Of a stretch of 64,000 nt of DNA, positions 8,615 through 18,185 are shown in pieces. The notes under the pieces were generated by a model. That model was not told where the DNA came from. It saw only the letters and a program-made list of their open reading frames with translations, and searched no databases. Each line of letters opens with the position of its first letter. Position 1 is the stretch's first letter. Where the stretch lies: positions 1 through 64,000 of the forward strand of contig NZ_JJMN01000030.1 in assembly GCF_000696385.1 (NCBI RefSeq), given 5' to 3'. The DNA is from Vibrio metoecus. GTDB lineage: Bacteria; Pseudomonadota; Gammaproteobacteria; Enterobacterales; Vibrionaceae. The translations under genes and the position numbers were made by a program.

Positions 8615-10189
8615 TTGAGTAAATTTGCCGAGCGACTACAAACAGTTGCAAATAAACCAGAAGTATTTCAAAACTTTAGCCGTGGACTGGAGCGCGAATC
8701 ATTGCGTTACACGCCGGAAGGTGCACTCACGCAAACGCCACACCCGAAAGAACTGGGCTCAGCATTAACACACCGTTGGATCACCACCGACTTTGCCGAA
8801 TCTTTGCTTGAATTCATTACTCCGGTTTCACATGAGGTGGATACGCTTATCGCCCAGATGTCGGATATTCATCATTTCGCGCAAACCAAACTGGGCGATG
8901 AAAAACTGTGGCCATTGTCGATGCCTTGTTATGTGGGCAGCGAAGAGGGCATCGTGTTGGCGCAATACGGTTCATCCAATACAGGGAAAATGAAAACCTT
9001 GTATCGGGAAGGTCTGAAACGACGCTATGGTAGCCTAATGCAGATTATCTCCGGCGTGCATTTCAATTTTTCATTCCCGGATTCTTTTTGGGATGCGCTG
9101 TATGGCGAGCAAGATCCACAAGCACGCCAAGCCTGTAAATCAGCCGCTTATTTTGGTGTCATTCGTAACTATTACCGCTTTGGTTGGTTGATCCCGTATT
9201 TGTTTGGTGCATCGCCAGCCATTTGCTCTTCTTTCTTACAGGGGCGCAAAACGGATCTACCGTTTGAGTCGATTGGTAAAACGCTCTATTTACCTTATGC
9301 CACATCACTGCGTTTAAGTGATTTGGGTTATACCAACAGTGCGCAAAGTGTGCTGCAAATTGGTTTCAACAGCATTGAACAGTACCTGCAAGGATTGAAT
9401 GAAGCGATCCGCACGCCATCGCAAGAGTTTACAAAACTTGGGGTGAAGGTTGAGGGGGAATACCGCCAGCTCAATAGCAACGTGCTGCAAATCGAAAATG
9501 AATTGTATGCACCGATTCGCCCGAAACGAGTGACGCAAAGTGGTGAACGCCCATCTCAAGCTCTAGCGCGTGCTGGAGTTGAGTATATTGAAGTACGCTC
9601 GCTTGATGTGAATCCATTTAGCCCAATTGGTATCGATGAAGATCAGGTTCGTTTCCTTGATCTATTTTTGGCTTGGACGGCACTCTCAGACTCGGATCCG
9701 ATGGATGGCTGTGAACTCGGATGTTGGCGTGATAACTGGCGTAAAGTGGTGTTGGAAGGTCGTAAACCGGGCTTAGAACTGCAAATTGGTTGTCACGGCG
9801 AAGTGTTAACCTTACAAGCATGGGCGAAGCGAGTGTTTGCCGATTTACGTGTGATAGCGGAAACGATGGATGCATCATTAGGCGGTACCGCTTATCAGGA
9901 TGTGTGCGAGAAGTTGGAGAGTTGGATTGATCACCCTGAGCTAACGCTTTCTGCTCAGATTTTAGCGGAGATTAAACAGCACGGCGGTCTAGGTAAAACG
10001 GGGTGTGCGCTAGGCAACAAATATCGATCAGCTAATTTACAGCATCAATATCAATTTTATTCGCAAGCAGAAATGGAACAGGAAGTGAGTCGCTCAACAG
10101 AAGCGCAAGCGCAGATTGAAGCGCAAGATACGCTCAGTTTTGATGCTTACTTAACGCAATATTTTGCGTATTTGCAGGCGACAGTTTAG
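8615..10189 (+). CDS. gshA: Glutamate-cysteine ligase (gamma-glutamylcysteine synthetase)
   Basis: Catalyses the first, ATP-dependent step of glutathione synthesis, joining glutamate and cysteine. The 524-residue protein is family length and has the type 1 proteobacterial signatures [11 protein letters not shown] near the N terminus and [16 protein letters not shown] in the second half. The start codon is TTG at 8615 with a poor Shine-Dalgarno sequence, consistent with modest translation. No ATG in the first codons would keep the conserved N terminus. luxS follows 52 nt later on the same strand. Confidence 0.95.
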   Translation: MSKFAERLQTVANKPEVFQNFSRGLERESLRYTPEGALTQTPHPKELGSALTHRWITTDFAESLLEFITPVSHEVDTLIAQMSDIHHFAQTKLGDEKLWPLSMPCYVGSEEGIVLAQYGSSNTGKMKTLYREGLKRRYGSLMQIISGVHFNFSFPDSFWDALYGEQDPQARQACKSAAYFGVIRNYYRFGWLIPYLFGASPAICSSFLQGRKTDLPFESIGKTLYLPYATSLRLSDLGYTNSAQSVLQIGFNSIEQYLQGLNEAIRTPSQEFTKLGVKVEGEYRQLNSNVLQIENELYAPIRPKRVTQSGERPSQALARAGVEYIEVRSLDVNPFSPIGIDEDQVRFLDLFLAWTALSDSDPMDGCELGCWRDNWRKVVLEGRKPGLELQIGCHGEVLTLQAWAKRVFADLRVIAETMDASLGGTAYQDVCEKLESWIDHPELTLSAQILAEIKQHGGLGKTGCALGNKYRSANLQHQYQFYSQAEMEQEVSRSTEAQAQIEAQDTLSFDAYLTQYFAYLQATV

Positions 10190-10241
10190 GGTTAGCTATT
10201 GATTGGCACGCGTTAAGACGAGCCAGAAAGGGAGAAAGGAA

Positions 10242-10760
10242 ATGCCATTACTAGACAGTTTTACGGTTGATCACACGCGGATGAATGCCCCGGCTGTGCG
10301 TGTTGCGAAAACCATGCAAACCCCAAAAGGGGATACGATTACCGTATTTGATTTGCGTTTTACCGTGCCTAACAAAGACATTCTGTCTGAGCGCGGTATT
10401 CATACCTTAGAGCATTTGTACGCAGGCTTTATGCGTGCTCACCTTAACGGCAGCCAAGTGGAGATCATCGATATTTCACCAATGGGTTGCCGTACAGGTT
10501 TCTACATGAGCTTGATTGGTGCACCGACAGAGCAGCAAGTAGCACAAGCATGGCTAGCCGCAATGCAAGATGTGTTAAAAGTGGAAAGCCAAGATAAAAT
10601 TCCTGAGCTCAACGAATACCAGTGCGGCACAGCCGCAATGCATTCGCTAGAAGAAGCCAAAGGCATTGCGCAGAAAGTGATTGCGGCAGGTATCTCTGTT
10701 AACCGTAACGATGAGCTGGCGCTGCCTGACGCTATGCTTAATGAACTCAAGGTTCACTAA
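10242..10760 (+). CDS. luxS: S-ribosylhomocysteine lyase (autoinducer-2 synthase)
   Basis: Cleaves S-ribosylhomocysteine to homocysteine and DPD, the AI-2 precursor, in the activated methyl cycle. From ATG 10242, preceded by AGAAAGGAA, it is 172 residues, the normal length. Zinc ligands are H54 and H58 in HTLEH and C128 in QCGTAAMH; catalytic E57 and C83 (GCRTGF) are present. In Vibrio, AI-2 feeds the quorum-sensing phosphorelay that controls the Qrr RNAs and hapR, and hapR is itself present in this window at about 31 kb. Confidence 0.97.
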   Translation: MPLLDSFTVDHTRMNAPAVRVAKTMQTPKGDTITVFDLRFTVPNKDILSERGIHTLEHLYAGFMRAHLNGSQVEIIDISPMGCRTGFYMSLIGAPTEQQVAQAWLAAMQDVLKVESQDKIPELNEYQCGTAAMHSLEEAKGIAQKVIAAGISVNRNDELALPDAMLNELKVH

Positions 10761-10798
10761 GTCGATTACAGTCCACTTTTCGATGAACACGCAAAATG

Positions 10799-10830
10799 AA
10801 AAAAGCCCGAATGTTTGTTCGGGCTTTTGT
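10799..10830. terminator. Bidirectional terminator between luxS and the corB-like gene
   Basis: The stem AAAAGCCCGAA/TTCGGGCTTTT has an A run on one side and a T run on the other, so it can stop transcription from both convergent genes. Confidence 0.88.
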
Positions 10831-10843
10831 TTGGGCGTTTACA

Positions 10844-12125
10844 TTAAACCAGACTGGCTTTGGTTTTTCTTGGGTAAACCTTCACCAACTTAATTCGGTT
10901 TTCTTCCAATTCGATGATCTCCATTTTGTGCTGTGCTACTTTCACACTCAGGTGGCTGGCCGGGATCTCTTCAAGGTGCTCTAGAATCAAACCATTCAAG
11001 GTACGAGGTCCATCAGTAGGGAGTTTCCATTTGAGGCTTTTGTTGATATCTCGAATGTTGGCACTGCCTTCTATTAAGAAGCTGCCGTCGCTTTGTGGAG
11101 TAATTTCGTCCGCTAAGCTCGGTGACATTGAGGTAGTAAACTCACCGACAATCTCTTCCAAAATATCTTCCAACGTCGTTAAGCCAATGATTTCACCGTA
11201 TTCATCCACGATTAAACCAATGCGCTCTTTATTGCGTTGGAATTTGAGCAACTGAACGTTGAGTGGCGTCCCTTCAGGAATAAAGTAAATCTCATCGGCT
11301 GCACGCAGCAGCATCTCTTTATTAAAGTCGTTTTTCTCCAGCATAAAGCGTGAAGCTTCACGCAAACGCAGGATCCCCACTACTTCATCAATCTTGTCGC
11401 GGTACAGCACTACACGCCCATGAGGGGAGTGTGCGAGCTGACGAGTGATCGACTTCCAATCATCGTTGATGTTGATCCCTGAGATCTCATTACGTGGGAT
11501 CATGATGTCGTTTACGGTGACATGTTCAAGATCGAGGATCGACAACAACATATCTTGGTGACGACGAGGAATAAGGCCACCGGCTTCATTCACAACGGTG
11601 CGCAGTTCTTCCGAGCTTAGGTGATCGCCTTTGCTATGCTTCGGTGAAATACCAAGAATACGGATCAGACCATTGGTGATGACATTGATAAACAGAACCA
11701 GCGGTGAGAGCACTTTCATCAAAATGGTCAACAATACGCTGCTCGCGTAAGAAACACGTTCAGGGTAGAGTGCGGCTAAGGTTTTTGGGGTCGACCTCAG
11801 CAAATACCAAGATGACTAAGGTCAAGGCACCTGTCGCAATCGCGACGCCTAAATCACCATACAAACGCATACCAATAATGGTCGCAATTGCTGATGCGAG
11901 AATATTGACTAGGTTATTACCAATCAGAATTAAGCCAATCAAACGATCTGGGCGATCCAAGAGCTTTTCAACTCGTTTGGCACCTTTGTGGCCACTGTTG
12001 GCTAAATGCTTTAAACGATAACGGTTGAGAGCCATCATGCCGGTTTCAGAACCGGAGAAGTAGGCAGAAATAATAATGAGACACGCGAGTAGCGCAAATA
12101 AGATACCCGTTGATATGTCGTCCAA
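10844..12125 (-). CDS. CorB/CNNM-like (DUF21-CBS-CorC_HlyC) membrane protein, frame interrupted at about 11793
   Basis: The N-terminal DUF21 domain has four hydrophobic segments (IISAYFSGSETGMMALNR motif). Paired CBS domains and a C-terminal CorC/HlyC domain follow, the architecture of Mg/Co efflux or magnesium-homeostasis proteins such as E. coli YfjD. One extra G on the plus strand at about 11793 (GTCGACC where GTCACC is expected) splits the frame. Removing it gives FAEVTPKTLAALYPERV and a continuous 426-residue protein. The start is TTG 12125 with AAGGA upstream. Its position beside ypjD and ffh is conserved in E. coli. Confidence 0.87.
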
Positions 12126-12207
12126 AACGCGAATTTTCCTTATGACAGATTTTTAATTAAAGGCTGAATTTATCTTATGTGTCAAATGACAGGTTGATGA
12201 ATCTTGT

Positions 12208-13002
12208 TCAGCGCAAAATGATCTCACGTACAAAGCGGCTACCAAAATACGCCAAGGTGAGTAAAGTGGCCCCCGCGACGGCAAACCAAGTGACTTTTTT
12301 GCCGCGCCAACCTTTACGGTAATGACCCCACAGTAAAATTGAATACACAACCCAAGCCACAAACGACAAAATGGCTTTAAGTGCTTTACCTTGGGCAAAC
12401 ATATCCTGAACGAAGATAAATCCGCTGAGTAGTGTCCCAGTCAGTAATAGATTGCCAATCAGAATGATTTTGAACAGTTGCCGTTCAACCATGAGTAGCG
12501 GTGGCAGGTTGGGATTGATAGAGAAGACTTTTTTACTTTTCAACTTATGGTCGAGCCAAGCCAGTTGTAACGCGTATAAAGCCCCGATGCTCAACGTGGA
12601 GTATGAGAATAATGCCAAAGAAATGTGTAACAGCAGCTTGGGGTCATTCTCTAAATGAGTAATAAAGGTGCCAGGTAAAAAAGTGGCTGCAGAAAGATTG
12701 ATTGCCGAAAAACTGTAAGCGACGGGTAACAAAAACCATAACCGAGTTTTGAACATGGCAACGCTCATCACCAAAGAGATAATGAAGCTGATTAACGATG
12801 CAACATTGAGGATACTCAGATTTTGTCCACCGCTGTGTAGGATCAAATCACTCAGTAGCCAACCATGAAACAACAGTGCGATCGCAGCACTGATAAACAC
12901 GGTTTTCGCTCGGATCCCGGTTTGATTAACCAATCCGGGTACGATAGTCGCAATCGACAAGAGATATAACATCGCCGCGGCAATCGCGATTAAGTTGTCC
13001 AT
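12208..13002 (-). CDS. ypjD: YpjD/CcsA-type inner membrane protein
   Basis: 264 residues with eight or so hydrophobic segments and the cytochrome c assembly (CcsA/CcmC) family fold, including the late WxxxSxxLWGHYR-like segment (WVVYSILLWGHYRKGW). E. coli YpjD sits in the same place next to ffh and has no proven haem-handling role. I chose ATG 13002; an in-frame GTG at 13011 gives three more residues. It is transcribed away from ffh, so the 215-bp gap must hold divergent promoters, but I see no clear consensus elements there apart from a TATACT near 13175. Confidence 0.82.
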   Translation of the reverse strand: MDNLIAIAAAMLYLLSIATIVPGLVNQTGIRAKTVFISAAIALLFHGWLLSDLILHSGGQNLSILNVASLISFIISLVMSVAMFKTRLWFLLPVAYSFSAINLSAATFLPGTFITHLENDPKLLLHISLALFSYSTLSIGALYALQLAWLDHKLKSKKVFSINPNLPPLLMVERQLFKIILIGNLLLTGTLLSGFIFVQDMFAQGKALKAILSFVAWVVYSILLWGHYRKGWRGKKVTWFAVAGATLLTLAYFGSRFVREIILR

Positions 13003-13217
13003 ACCTGCCACATAGATAAGGGTTAAGTGGGCGAATTATACCTTGCTCTGTGCCAATGGGGCTACTTTGGATCACCTTCGTTTTTGTAGAGCATAGAACA
13101 CAAAAAACCAGGTCAATTGAACTTTCGTGAATCTCCGCAATGCGCTACGGGTATGCCTGTCCGTTTGTCTAAGGTATACTCACGCCAATTTATCGCCGCT
13201 TAGCGAAGAGAAAAAAG

Positions 13218-14605
13218 ATGTTTGAGAATTTAACCGATCGATTGTCCAAAACGCTGAAAAATATCAGCGGCAAAGGTCGTCTTACTGAAGACAACATTAA
13301 AGATACCCTGCGCGAAGTGCGCATGGCGCTGTTAGAGGCGGACGTTGCGCTGCCTGTTGTTCGTGATTTTGTTAATCGCGTCAAAGAAGGTGCCGTTGGT
13401 GTCGAAGTTTCTAAATCTCTGACTCCGGGTCAAGAGTTCATCAAAATCGTCCGTCAACAATTAGAAGCGGTGATGGGCGAATCCAACGAAGCCTTGAATC
13501 TTGCCGCTCAGCCACCGGCGGTTATTTTGATGGCCGGTTTGCAAGGTGCGGGTAAAACCACGTCCGTTGGCAAACTCTCTAAGCTCCTAAAAGAGCGTGA
13601 TAAGAAGAAAGTGTTGGTGGTTTTCCGCTTGACGTGTATCGCCCTGCGGCGATCAAGCAGCTCGAAACATTAGCCAATGATTTAGGCGTTGATTTCTTCC
13701 CGTCCACACCGGATCAAAAACCGATTGATATCGCTAACGCTGCGATTGACCACGCTAAGAAGAAATTCTACGACGTACTGATTGTCGATACCGCGGGTCG
13801 TTTGGCGATCGACGAACAGATGATGGCCGAAATTCAGGCGCTGCATAAAGCGATCAATCCGGTTGAAACGCTGTTCGTGGTCGATGCCATGACCGGCCAA
13901 GATGCCGCGAATACCGCGAAAGCGTTTGGTGATGCATTGCCGCTCACAGGGGTGATCCTGACCAAGGTCGATGGTGATGCGCGTGGCGGTGCGGCGTTGT
14001 CGGTACGCCATATTACCGGTAAACCGATTAAATTTATCGGTGTCGGCGAGAAAACCGATGCCTTAGAGCCTTTCCATCCGGATCGTATTGCTTCACGTAT
14101 TCTCGGTATGGGTGATGTTCTGTCGCTGATCGAGGATCTGCAGCGCAACGTTGACCAAGAGAAAGCTGAAAAACTCGCGAAAAAATTCAAAGAGAAGAAA
14201 GGCTTTGATTTAGAAGACTTTCGTGAGCAGTTAGGTCAGATGAAAAACATGGGCGGCATGATGGGGATGCTCGATAAACTGCCTGGAATGTCTCAACTGC
14301 CGGCGGATATGAAAGATAAAGTGGATGATCGCGTTTTCAAGCAGATGGAAGCCATCATCAACTCAATGACCATGAAAGAGCGTCAAAACCCCGATCTCAT
14401 CAAGGGCTCACGTAAAAAGCGGATTGCTGCGGGTTCAGGTACCCAAGTGCAAGACGTAAACCGCCTGCTCAAGCAGTTTACCCAGATGCAGAAGATGATG
14501 AAGAAAATGCAACAAGGTGGCATGAAAGGCATGATGCGTAACATGCAAGGCCTAATGGGTGGCGGTGGTCGTGGTGGTTTTGGCGGCGGTTTCTTCGGGC
14601 GTTAG
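13218..14605 (+). CDS. ffh: Signal recognition particle protein Ffh, frame interrupted at about 13621-13630
   Basis: SRP GTPase that binds signal sequences and 4.5S RNA for co-translational membrane targeting. The N domain starts MFENLTDRLSKTLK. The G domain has the P-loop GLQGAGKTT, DTAGR and TKVDGDARGG, followed by a methionine-rich M domain with a Met/Gly-rich tail. Two extra T bases (a T4 run at 13621-13624 where three are expected, and TT at 13629-13630 where one is expected) throw the frame at VLVV. Removing both restores VVSADVYRPAAI and a continuous 461-residue protein. Ffh is essential, so sequencing error is the natural reading. Confidence 0.94.
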
Positions 14606-14714
14606 TCCACTCGCACGCAGCCACTTGAGTGATCAGTGAGCTTTTCAATCTGTTAGCTGAATCACGGTAATTCGTAGCACTTTTTGCTGGTGAAAAAGTA
14701 GCTAAACCCCTTGC

Positions 14715-14755
14715 AAAGCCTCGGAATAAGAGTAGAATTCCGAGGCTTTATTTTG
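14715..14755 (+). terminator. Intrinsic terminator after ffh
   Basis: The long stem AAAGCCTCGGAAT/ATTCCGAGGCTTT is followed by ATTTT. It separates ffh from the rpsP operon. Confidence 0.85.
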
Positions 14756-14789
14756 GCACGAGACCCTAAACTGATTTTGTGAATTTTTT

Positions 14790-14817
14790 TTGTCAAGATG
14801 GTTTTCGGGGTTAATTT
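14790..14817 (+). promoter_or_regulatory. Possible sigma-70 promoter of rpsP-rimM-trmD-rplS
   Basis: TTGTCA (14790-14795), 16 bases, then TAATTT (14812-14817), between the ffh terminator and the rpsP ribosome binding site. A fair match, but the leader would be only about 20 nt. Confidence 0.4.
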
Positions 14818-14844
14818 TTATTTTTGAAAAGCAAAGAGGACGAC

Positions 14845-15093
14845 ATGGTAACCATTCGTTTGGCACGTCACGGCGCGAAAAAGCGTCCATTCTATCAAAT
14901 CGTTGTAGCTGACAGCCGCAACTCAGCAACTGGCCGTTTCATCGAGAAAGTAGGTTTCTTCAACCCTACTGCTACTGGTCAAGAAGAAGGCCTGCGCCTA
15001 GACCTAGATCGCGTGAACCATTGGGTTTCACAAGGCGCATCTCTGTCTGATCGCGTAGCACAGCTAGTTAAAACCGCTCAAAAAGCGGCTTAA
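14845..15093 (+). CDS. rpsP: 30S ribosomal protein S16
   Basis: 82 residues from ATG 14845, preceded by AGAGGA. The sequence [19 protein letters not shown] is the S16 hallmark, and the length is exactly that of the family. It is the first gene of the conserved rpsP-rimM-trmD-rplS operon. A longer in-frame start at 14824 would add seven residues not found in S16 proteins. Confidence 0.97.
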   Translation: MVTIRLARHGAKKRPFYQIVVADSRNSATGRFIEKVGFFNPTATGQEEGLRLDLDRVNHWVSQGASLSDRVAQLVKTAQKAA

Positions 15094-15120
15094 TTATTAC
15101 TGTTAAGTAGTAACTAGTTT

Positions 15121-15676
15121 ATGTCGATGAAAGGTAAAGAGACGATGGGCAAGCAAAACGAAAGATTGGTTGTGGGAAAATTAGGTTCTTCTTACGGCAT
15201 TCGTGGCTGGCTTAAAGTTTTTTCCTACACAGACAATCCAGAAAGTATTTTTGATTACAGTCCTTGGTTTATTGACCAAAAGGGCGAGTGGGTTGAGCAC
15301 AAAGTAGAAGGCTGGAAACGCCACAACAAAGGTTGGGTAGTAAAACTTACAAGGGCTTGATGTCCGTGAAGATGCACACCTGCTGACTAACTTTGAAATT
15401 GCTATTGACCCCGCATCACTACCTGAATTGTCAGAAGATGAATTCTACTGGCGTGAATTGTTTGGTATGCAAGTAGTGACCACTAACGGCTACGACCTTG
15501 GCGTGGTAACCGATATGATGGAAACAGGCTCCAACGATGTTCTCGTGGTGAAAGCGAATCTGAAAGATGCTTTCGGCCAAAAGGAACGGTTAATTCCGTT
15601 TCTTGAAGAGCAAGTGATCAAAGTTGTTGATCGCCAAGCTCAACGGATCGAAGTTGACTGGGATCCTGCGTTTTAA
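15121..15676 (+). CDS. rimM: Ribosome maturation factor RimM, frame interrupted at about 15349
   Basis: 16S rRNA processing factor that binds S19 in the 30S head. N-terminal domain: [19 protein letters not shown]-terminal PRC-barrel: [20 protein letters not shown]. An extra A at 15349 (CTTACAAGG where CTTCAAGG is expected) makes the frame stop at 15360. Without it the protein reads [16 protein letters not shown] and continues to 15676 as 184 residues, the normal length. Second gene of the rpsP operon. Confidence 0.94.
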
Positions 15677-15702
15677 CTCAAAAATCGAATAAGCGAGGAA
15701 AC

Positions 15703-16446
15703 ATGTGGGTTGGCATTGTTAGCCTATTTCCTGAAATGTTCCGCAGCGTTACCGATTTTGGAGTAACAGGTCAGGCGGTTAAAAAAGGGTTATTGTCAGT
15801 TGAAGCTTGGAATCCTCGTGATTTCGCTCATGACAAACGTCGCACTGTCGATGATAAACCCTACGGTGGCGGTCCCGGCATGTTGATGATGGTGCAACCT
15901 TTGCGCGATGCCATCCATGCTGCGAAACAAGCGTCACCGGGTAAGACGAAAGTGATTTACCTCTCTCCGCAAGGTCGAAAACTCGACCAACAAGGTGTGG
16001 AAGAGCTGGCGCAAAACCAGAATATGATTCTGATTTGCGGCCGCTATGAAGGGGTAGATGAACGCATTATTGAGTCTGAAGTTGACGAAGAATGGTCAAT
16101 TGGGGATTTCGTAATGACGGGTGGGGAGCTCCCAGCCATGACGTTGATTGATTCTGTCTCGCGGTTTATTCCGGGAGTATTAGGGGATTTTGCGTCAGCA
16201 GAAGAAGATTCTTTTGCGAATGGTTTGTTGGATTGTCCGCACTACACGCGTCCTGAAGTATTGGATGGAAAAGAGGTGCCAGTGGTACTGAAATCCGGCA
16301 ATCATGAGGACATTCGTCGTTGGCGACTCAAGCAGTCGCTTGGCCGTACCTGGCTTAGAAGACCGGAGCTCCTGGAAAACCTAGCTCTGACTGACGAACA
16401 GGAACAATTACTGGCCGAGTACATTAAAGAGACTCAGCATCAGTAA
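15703..16446 (+). CDS. trmD: tRNA (guanine37-N1)-methyltransferase
   Basis: A SPOUT-class methyltransferase using S-adenosylmethionine to make m1G37 next to the anticodon, which prevents +1 frameshifting. It is 247 residues with family motifs [23 protein letters not shown] and [13 protein letters not shown] forming the trefoil-knot site. GCGAGGAAAC precedes the ATG. It is intact in this sequence, unlike its rimM and rplS neighbours. Confidence 0.97.
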   Translation: MWVGIVSLFPEMFRSVTDFGVTGQAVKKGLLSVEAWNPRDFAHDKRRTVDDKPYGGGPGMLMMVQPLRDAIHAAKQASPGKTKVIYLSPQGRKLDQQGVEELAQNQNMILICGRYEGVDERIIESEVDEEWSIGDFVMTGGELPAMTLIDSVSRFIPGVLGDFASAEEDSFANGLLDCPHYTRPEVLDGKEVPVVLKSGNHEDIRRWRLKQSLGRTWLRRPELLENLALTDEQEQLLAEYIKETQHQ

Positions 16447-16487
16447 CCTATTAAATTTAGTATCAGTTTATTCTAGGAATTTAGACA

Positions 16488-16843
16488 ATGAGTAACATCA
16501 TCAAGGCTCTAGAACAAGAGCAAATGAAACAAGACCTGCCTCAATTTGCACCAGGCGACACTGTTGTGGTTCAAGTTAAGGTAAAAAGAAGGTGTACCGT
16601 GAGCGTCTACAGGCTTTTGAAGGCATCGTAATCGCAATCCGTAACCGTGGTCTGCACTCAGCATTCACCGTTCGTAAAATCTCTAACGGCGAAGGTGTTG
16701 AGCGTACGTTCCAAACTCACTCTCCAGTAGTTGATAGCATCGAAGTTAAGCGTCGCGGTGCAGTACGTCGTGCCAAACTGTACTACCTGCGTGACCTATC
16801 TGGTAAAGCTGCTCGTATCAAAGAGAAGCTTGCTAAGAAGTAA
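16488..16843 (+). CDS. rplS: 50S ribosomal protein L19, frame interrupted at about 16582-16596
   Basis: Begins [14 protein letters not shown] at ATG 16488 and ends KEKLAKK, the standard L19 ends. Two extra bases interrupt it: an A in the A run (GTAAAAAGAAGG, four A expected) and a T in GTGTACC (GTGACC expected). Removing both gives [18 protein letters not shown] and a continuous 117-residue protein of the usual length. It closes the rpsP operon, directly before a strong terminator. Confidence 0.95.
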
Positions 16844-16870
16844 TGCTAGAACTCTCGTTCTCGTAGTAAA

Positions 16871-16898
16871 AAGCGGAGCCCAAGGGCTCCGCTTTTTT
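16871..16898 (+). terminator. Intrinsic terminator of the rpsP-rplS operon
   Basis: Stem AAGCGGAGCCC/GGGCTCCGCTT with a two-base loop region, followed by a T run. It lies 27 nt past rplS. Confidence 0.92.
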
Positions 16899-16946
16899 GT
16901 GTTCATTGATCACTAAAGTGTGTCTTAGTGAAAACGTAAATCTCCG

Positions 16947-18008
16947 TTACTCGCGAGAATCCTCTCCAATCGTAACAGGCAGTACAATCTCTTCGCCTTT
17001 ACGCAGCAAGGTGAAATCGACTACGGTACCGGGGCGTAAATCGGTCACTGTATCAGTGACATTTTGGCGCCCATTGACTTTTTTACCATCAATTTTCAGT
17101 AAGATATCTTGCTCTAAAAAACCTGCTCGCGCTGCGGGGCCATTTGGATCAACCCCTAAAACAATAATTCCACCCACATGCTCATTACCGAGTAGGCGTG
17201 AGGTCATTGAATTAATATCTTGACCATCAACTCCGATATAACCTCGGATCACTCGTCCATCTGCAATTATTTTAGTCATGATTTTACTGGCAAGAGAATA
17301 GGGTATGGCAAATGAAATGCCGTAAGTCTCTAGGTCAGTCGCTTGCTGAAAAGAGGCGGTATTGATACCGACTAGCTCACCTTGCGTGTTGACTAAAGCT
17401 CCCCCTGAGTTGCCATCATTGATCGCTGCATCGGTTTGAATGAAGGCTTGGCGTCCATCGGCGCTGATCGAGGAACGACCTGTCGCTGAAATTATGCCAA
17501 AGGTAGTGGTTTGCCCGAGATTGTAAGGGTTGCCGATAGCTAACACGACATCGCCTACCTTGGGATGGTAATCAGGGTTGAGTGGGATCACCGGTAACCC
17601 AGTGCCTTCTACTCGTAATATCGCAATATCGGTTCGACGATCTTTACCGACTAATTGTGCGGCGGCAGCCCTTCCATCTTGCAATGCCACCACAATTTGA
17701 TCTGCTTGGGCTACCACATGGTAGTTGGTAATAATGTAGCCTTTTTCGCTGACTATCACTCCAGAACCTAAGCCTTGAGTCGATAATTTCTGGCGATCAT
17801 TTTCACTGTATTTGCGGTTGTAAATATTCACTACCGCAGGAGCGGCTTTACGAACTGCTTCGTTAAACGATATCTGTAATGCGCCAATGTTACGTGGCTG
17901 AGAATGAACAGCAGGAATGAGTTTTGAACGCAGTGAGGGCGTGACAAAAATGATGATAATCGCAGCCAATAGCCCGAAGCCGATTGAGCGAACCCAAAAT
18001 TTCAGCAT
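16947..18008 (-). CDS. degS: Periplasmic membrane-anchored serine protease DegS (sigma-E stress sensor)
   Basis: 353 residues. An N-terminal hydrophobic anchor (about residues 8-24) precedes a trypsin-like domain with catalytic H97 (TNYHVV), D127 (RRTDIAIL) and S201 (NDGNSGGAL), and a single C-terminal PDZ domain. In the family, the PDZ domain senses the C termini of misfolded porins, and the protease then cuts RseA to release sigma-E. One PDZ domain and the uncleaved anchor distinguish it from the DegQ paralogue encoded just upstream on the same strand. Confidence 0.94.
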   Translation of the reverse strand: MLKFWVRSIGFGLLAAIIIIFVTPSLRSKLIPAVHSQPRNIGALQISFNEAVRKAAPAVVNIYNRKYSENDRQKLSTQGLGSGVIVSEKGYIITNYHVVAQADQIVVALQDGRAAAAQLVGKDRRTDIAILRVEGTGLPVIPLNPDYHPKVGDVVLAIGNPYNLGQTTTFGIISATGRSSISADGRQAFIQTDAAINDGNSGGALVNTQGELVGINTASFQQATDLETYGISFAIPYSLASKIMTKIIADGRVIRGYIGVDGQDINSMTSRLLGNEHVGGIIVLGVDPNGPAARAGFLEQDILLKIDGKKVNGRQNVTDTVTDLRPGTVVDFTLLRKGEEIVLPVTIGEDSRE

Positions 18009-18120
18009 AGTTTCCTCAACTCAATATTGAATAAATTCCTCACTGTGAGTCGCCAAGAATAACACTGGAAATGAATTTCGCCAAAGTTGCATTGGAACCA
18101 GGATGAATAAGGGATAAATA

Positions 18121-18130
18121 GGGGGGGGGG
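18121..18130. repeat. G10 homopolymer tract between degQ and degS
   Basis: Ten consecutive G on the plus strand (C10 on the coding strand of degS), 113 nt upstream of the degS start. Its exact length may be uncertain given the insertion errors elsewhere. Confidence 0.8.
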
Positions 18131-18150
18131 AATAGATGACGGAAGAGTGG

Positions 18151-18174
18151 GTTACCGCCCTGTTGGGCGGTAAC
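18151..18174 (-). terminator. Perfect hairpin downstream of degQ
   Basis: The ten-base-pair stem GTTACCGCCC/GGGCGGTAAC with loop TGTT starts 12 nt from the degQ stop side. It has no T tract on the minus strand, so it may attenuate or stabilise rather than fully terminate a degQ-degS transcript. Confidence 0.5.
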
Positions 18175-18185
18175 AGTGAAGTACA

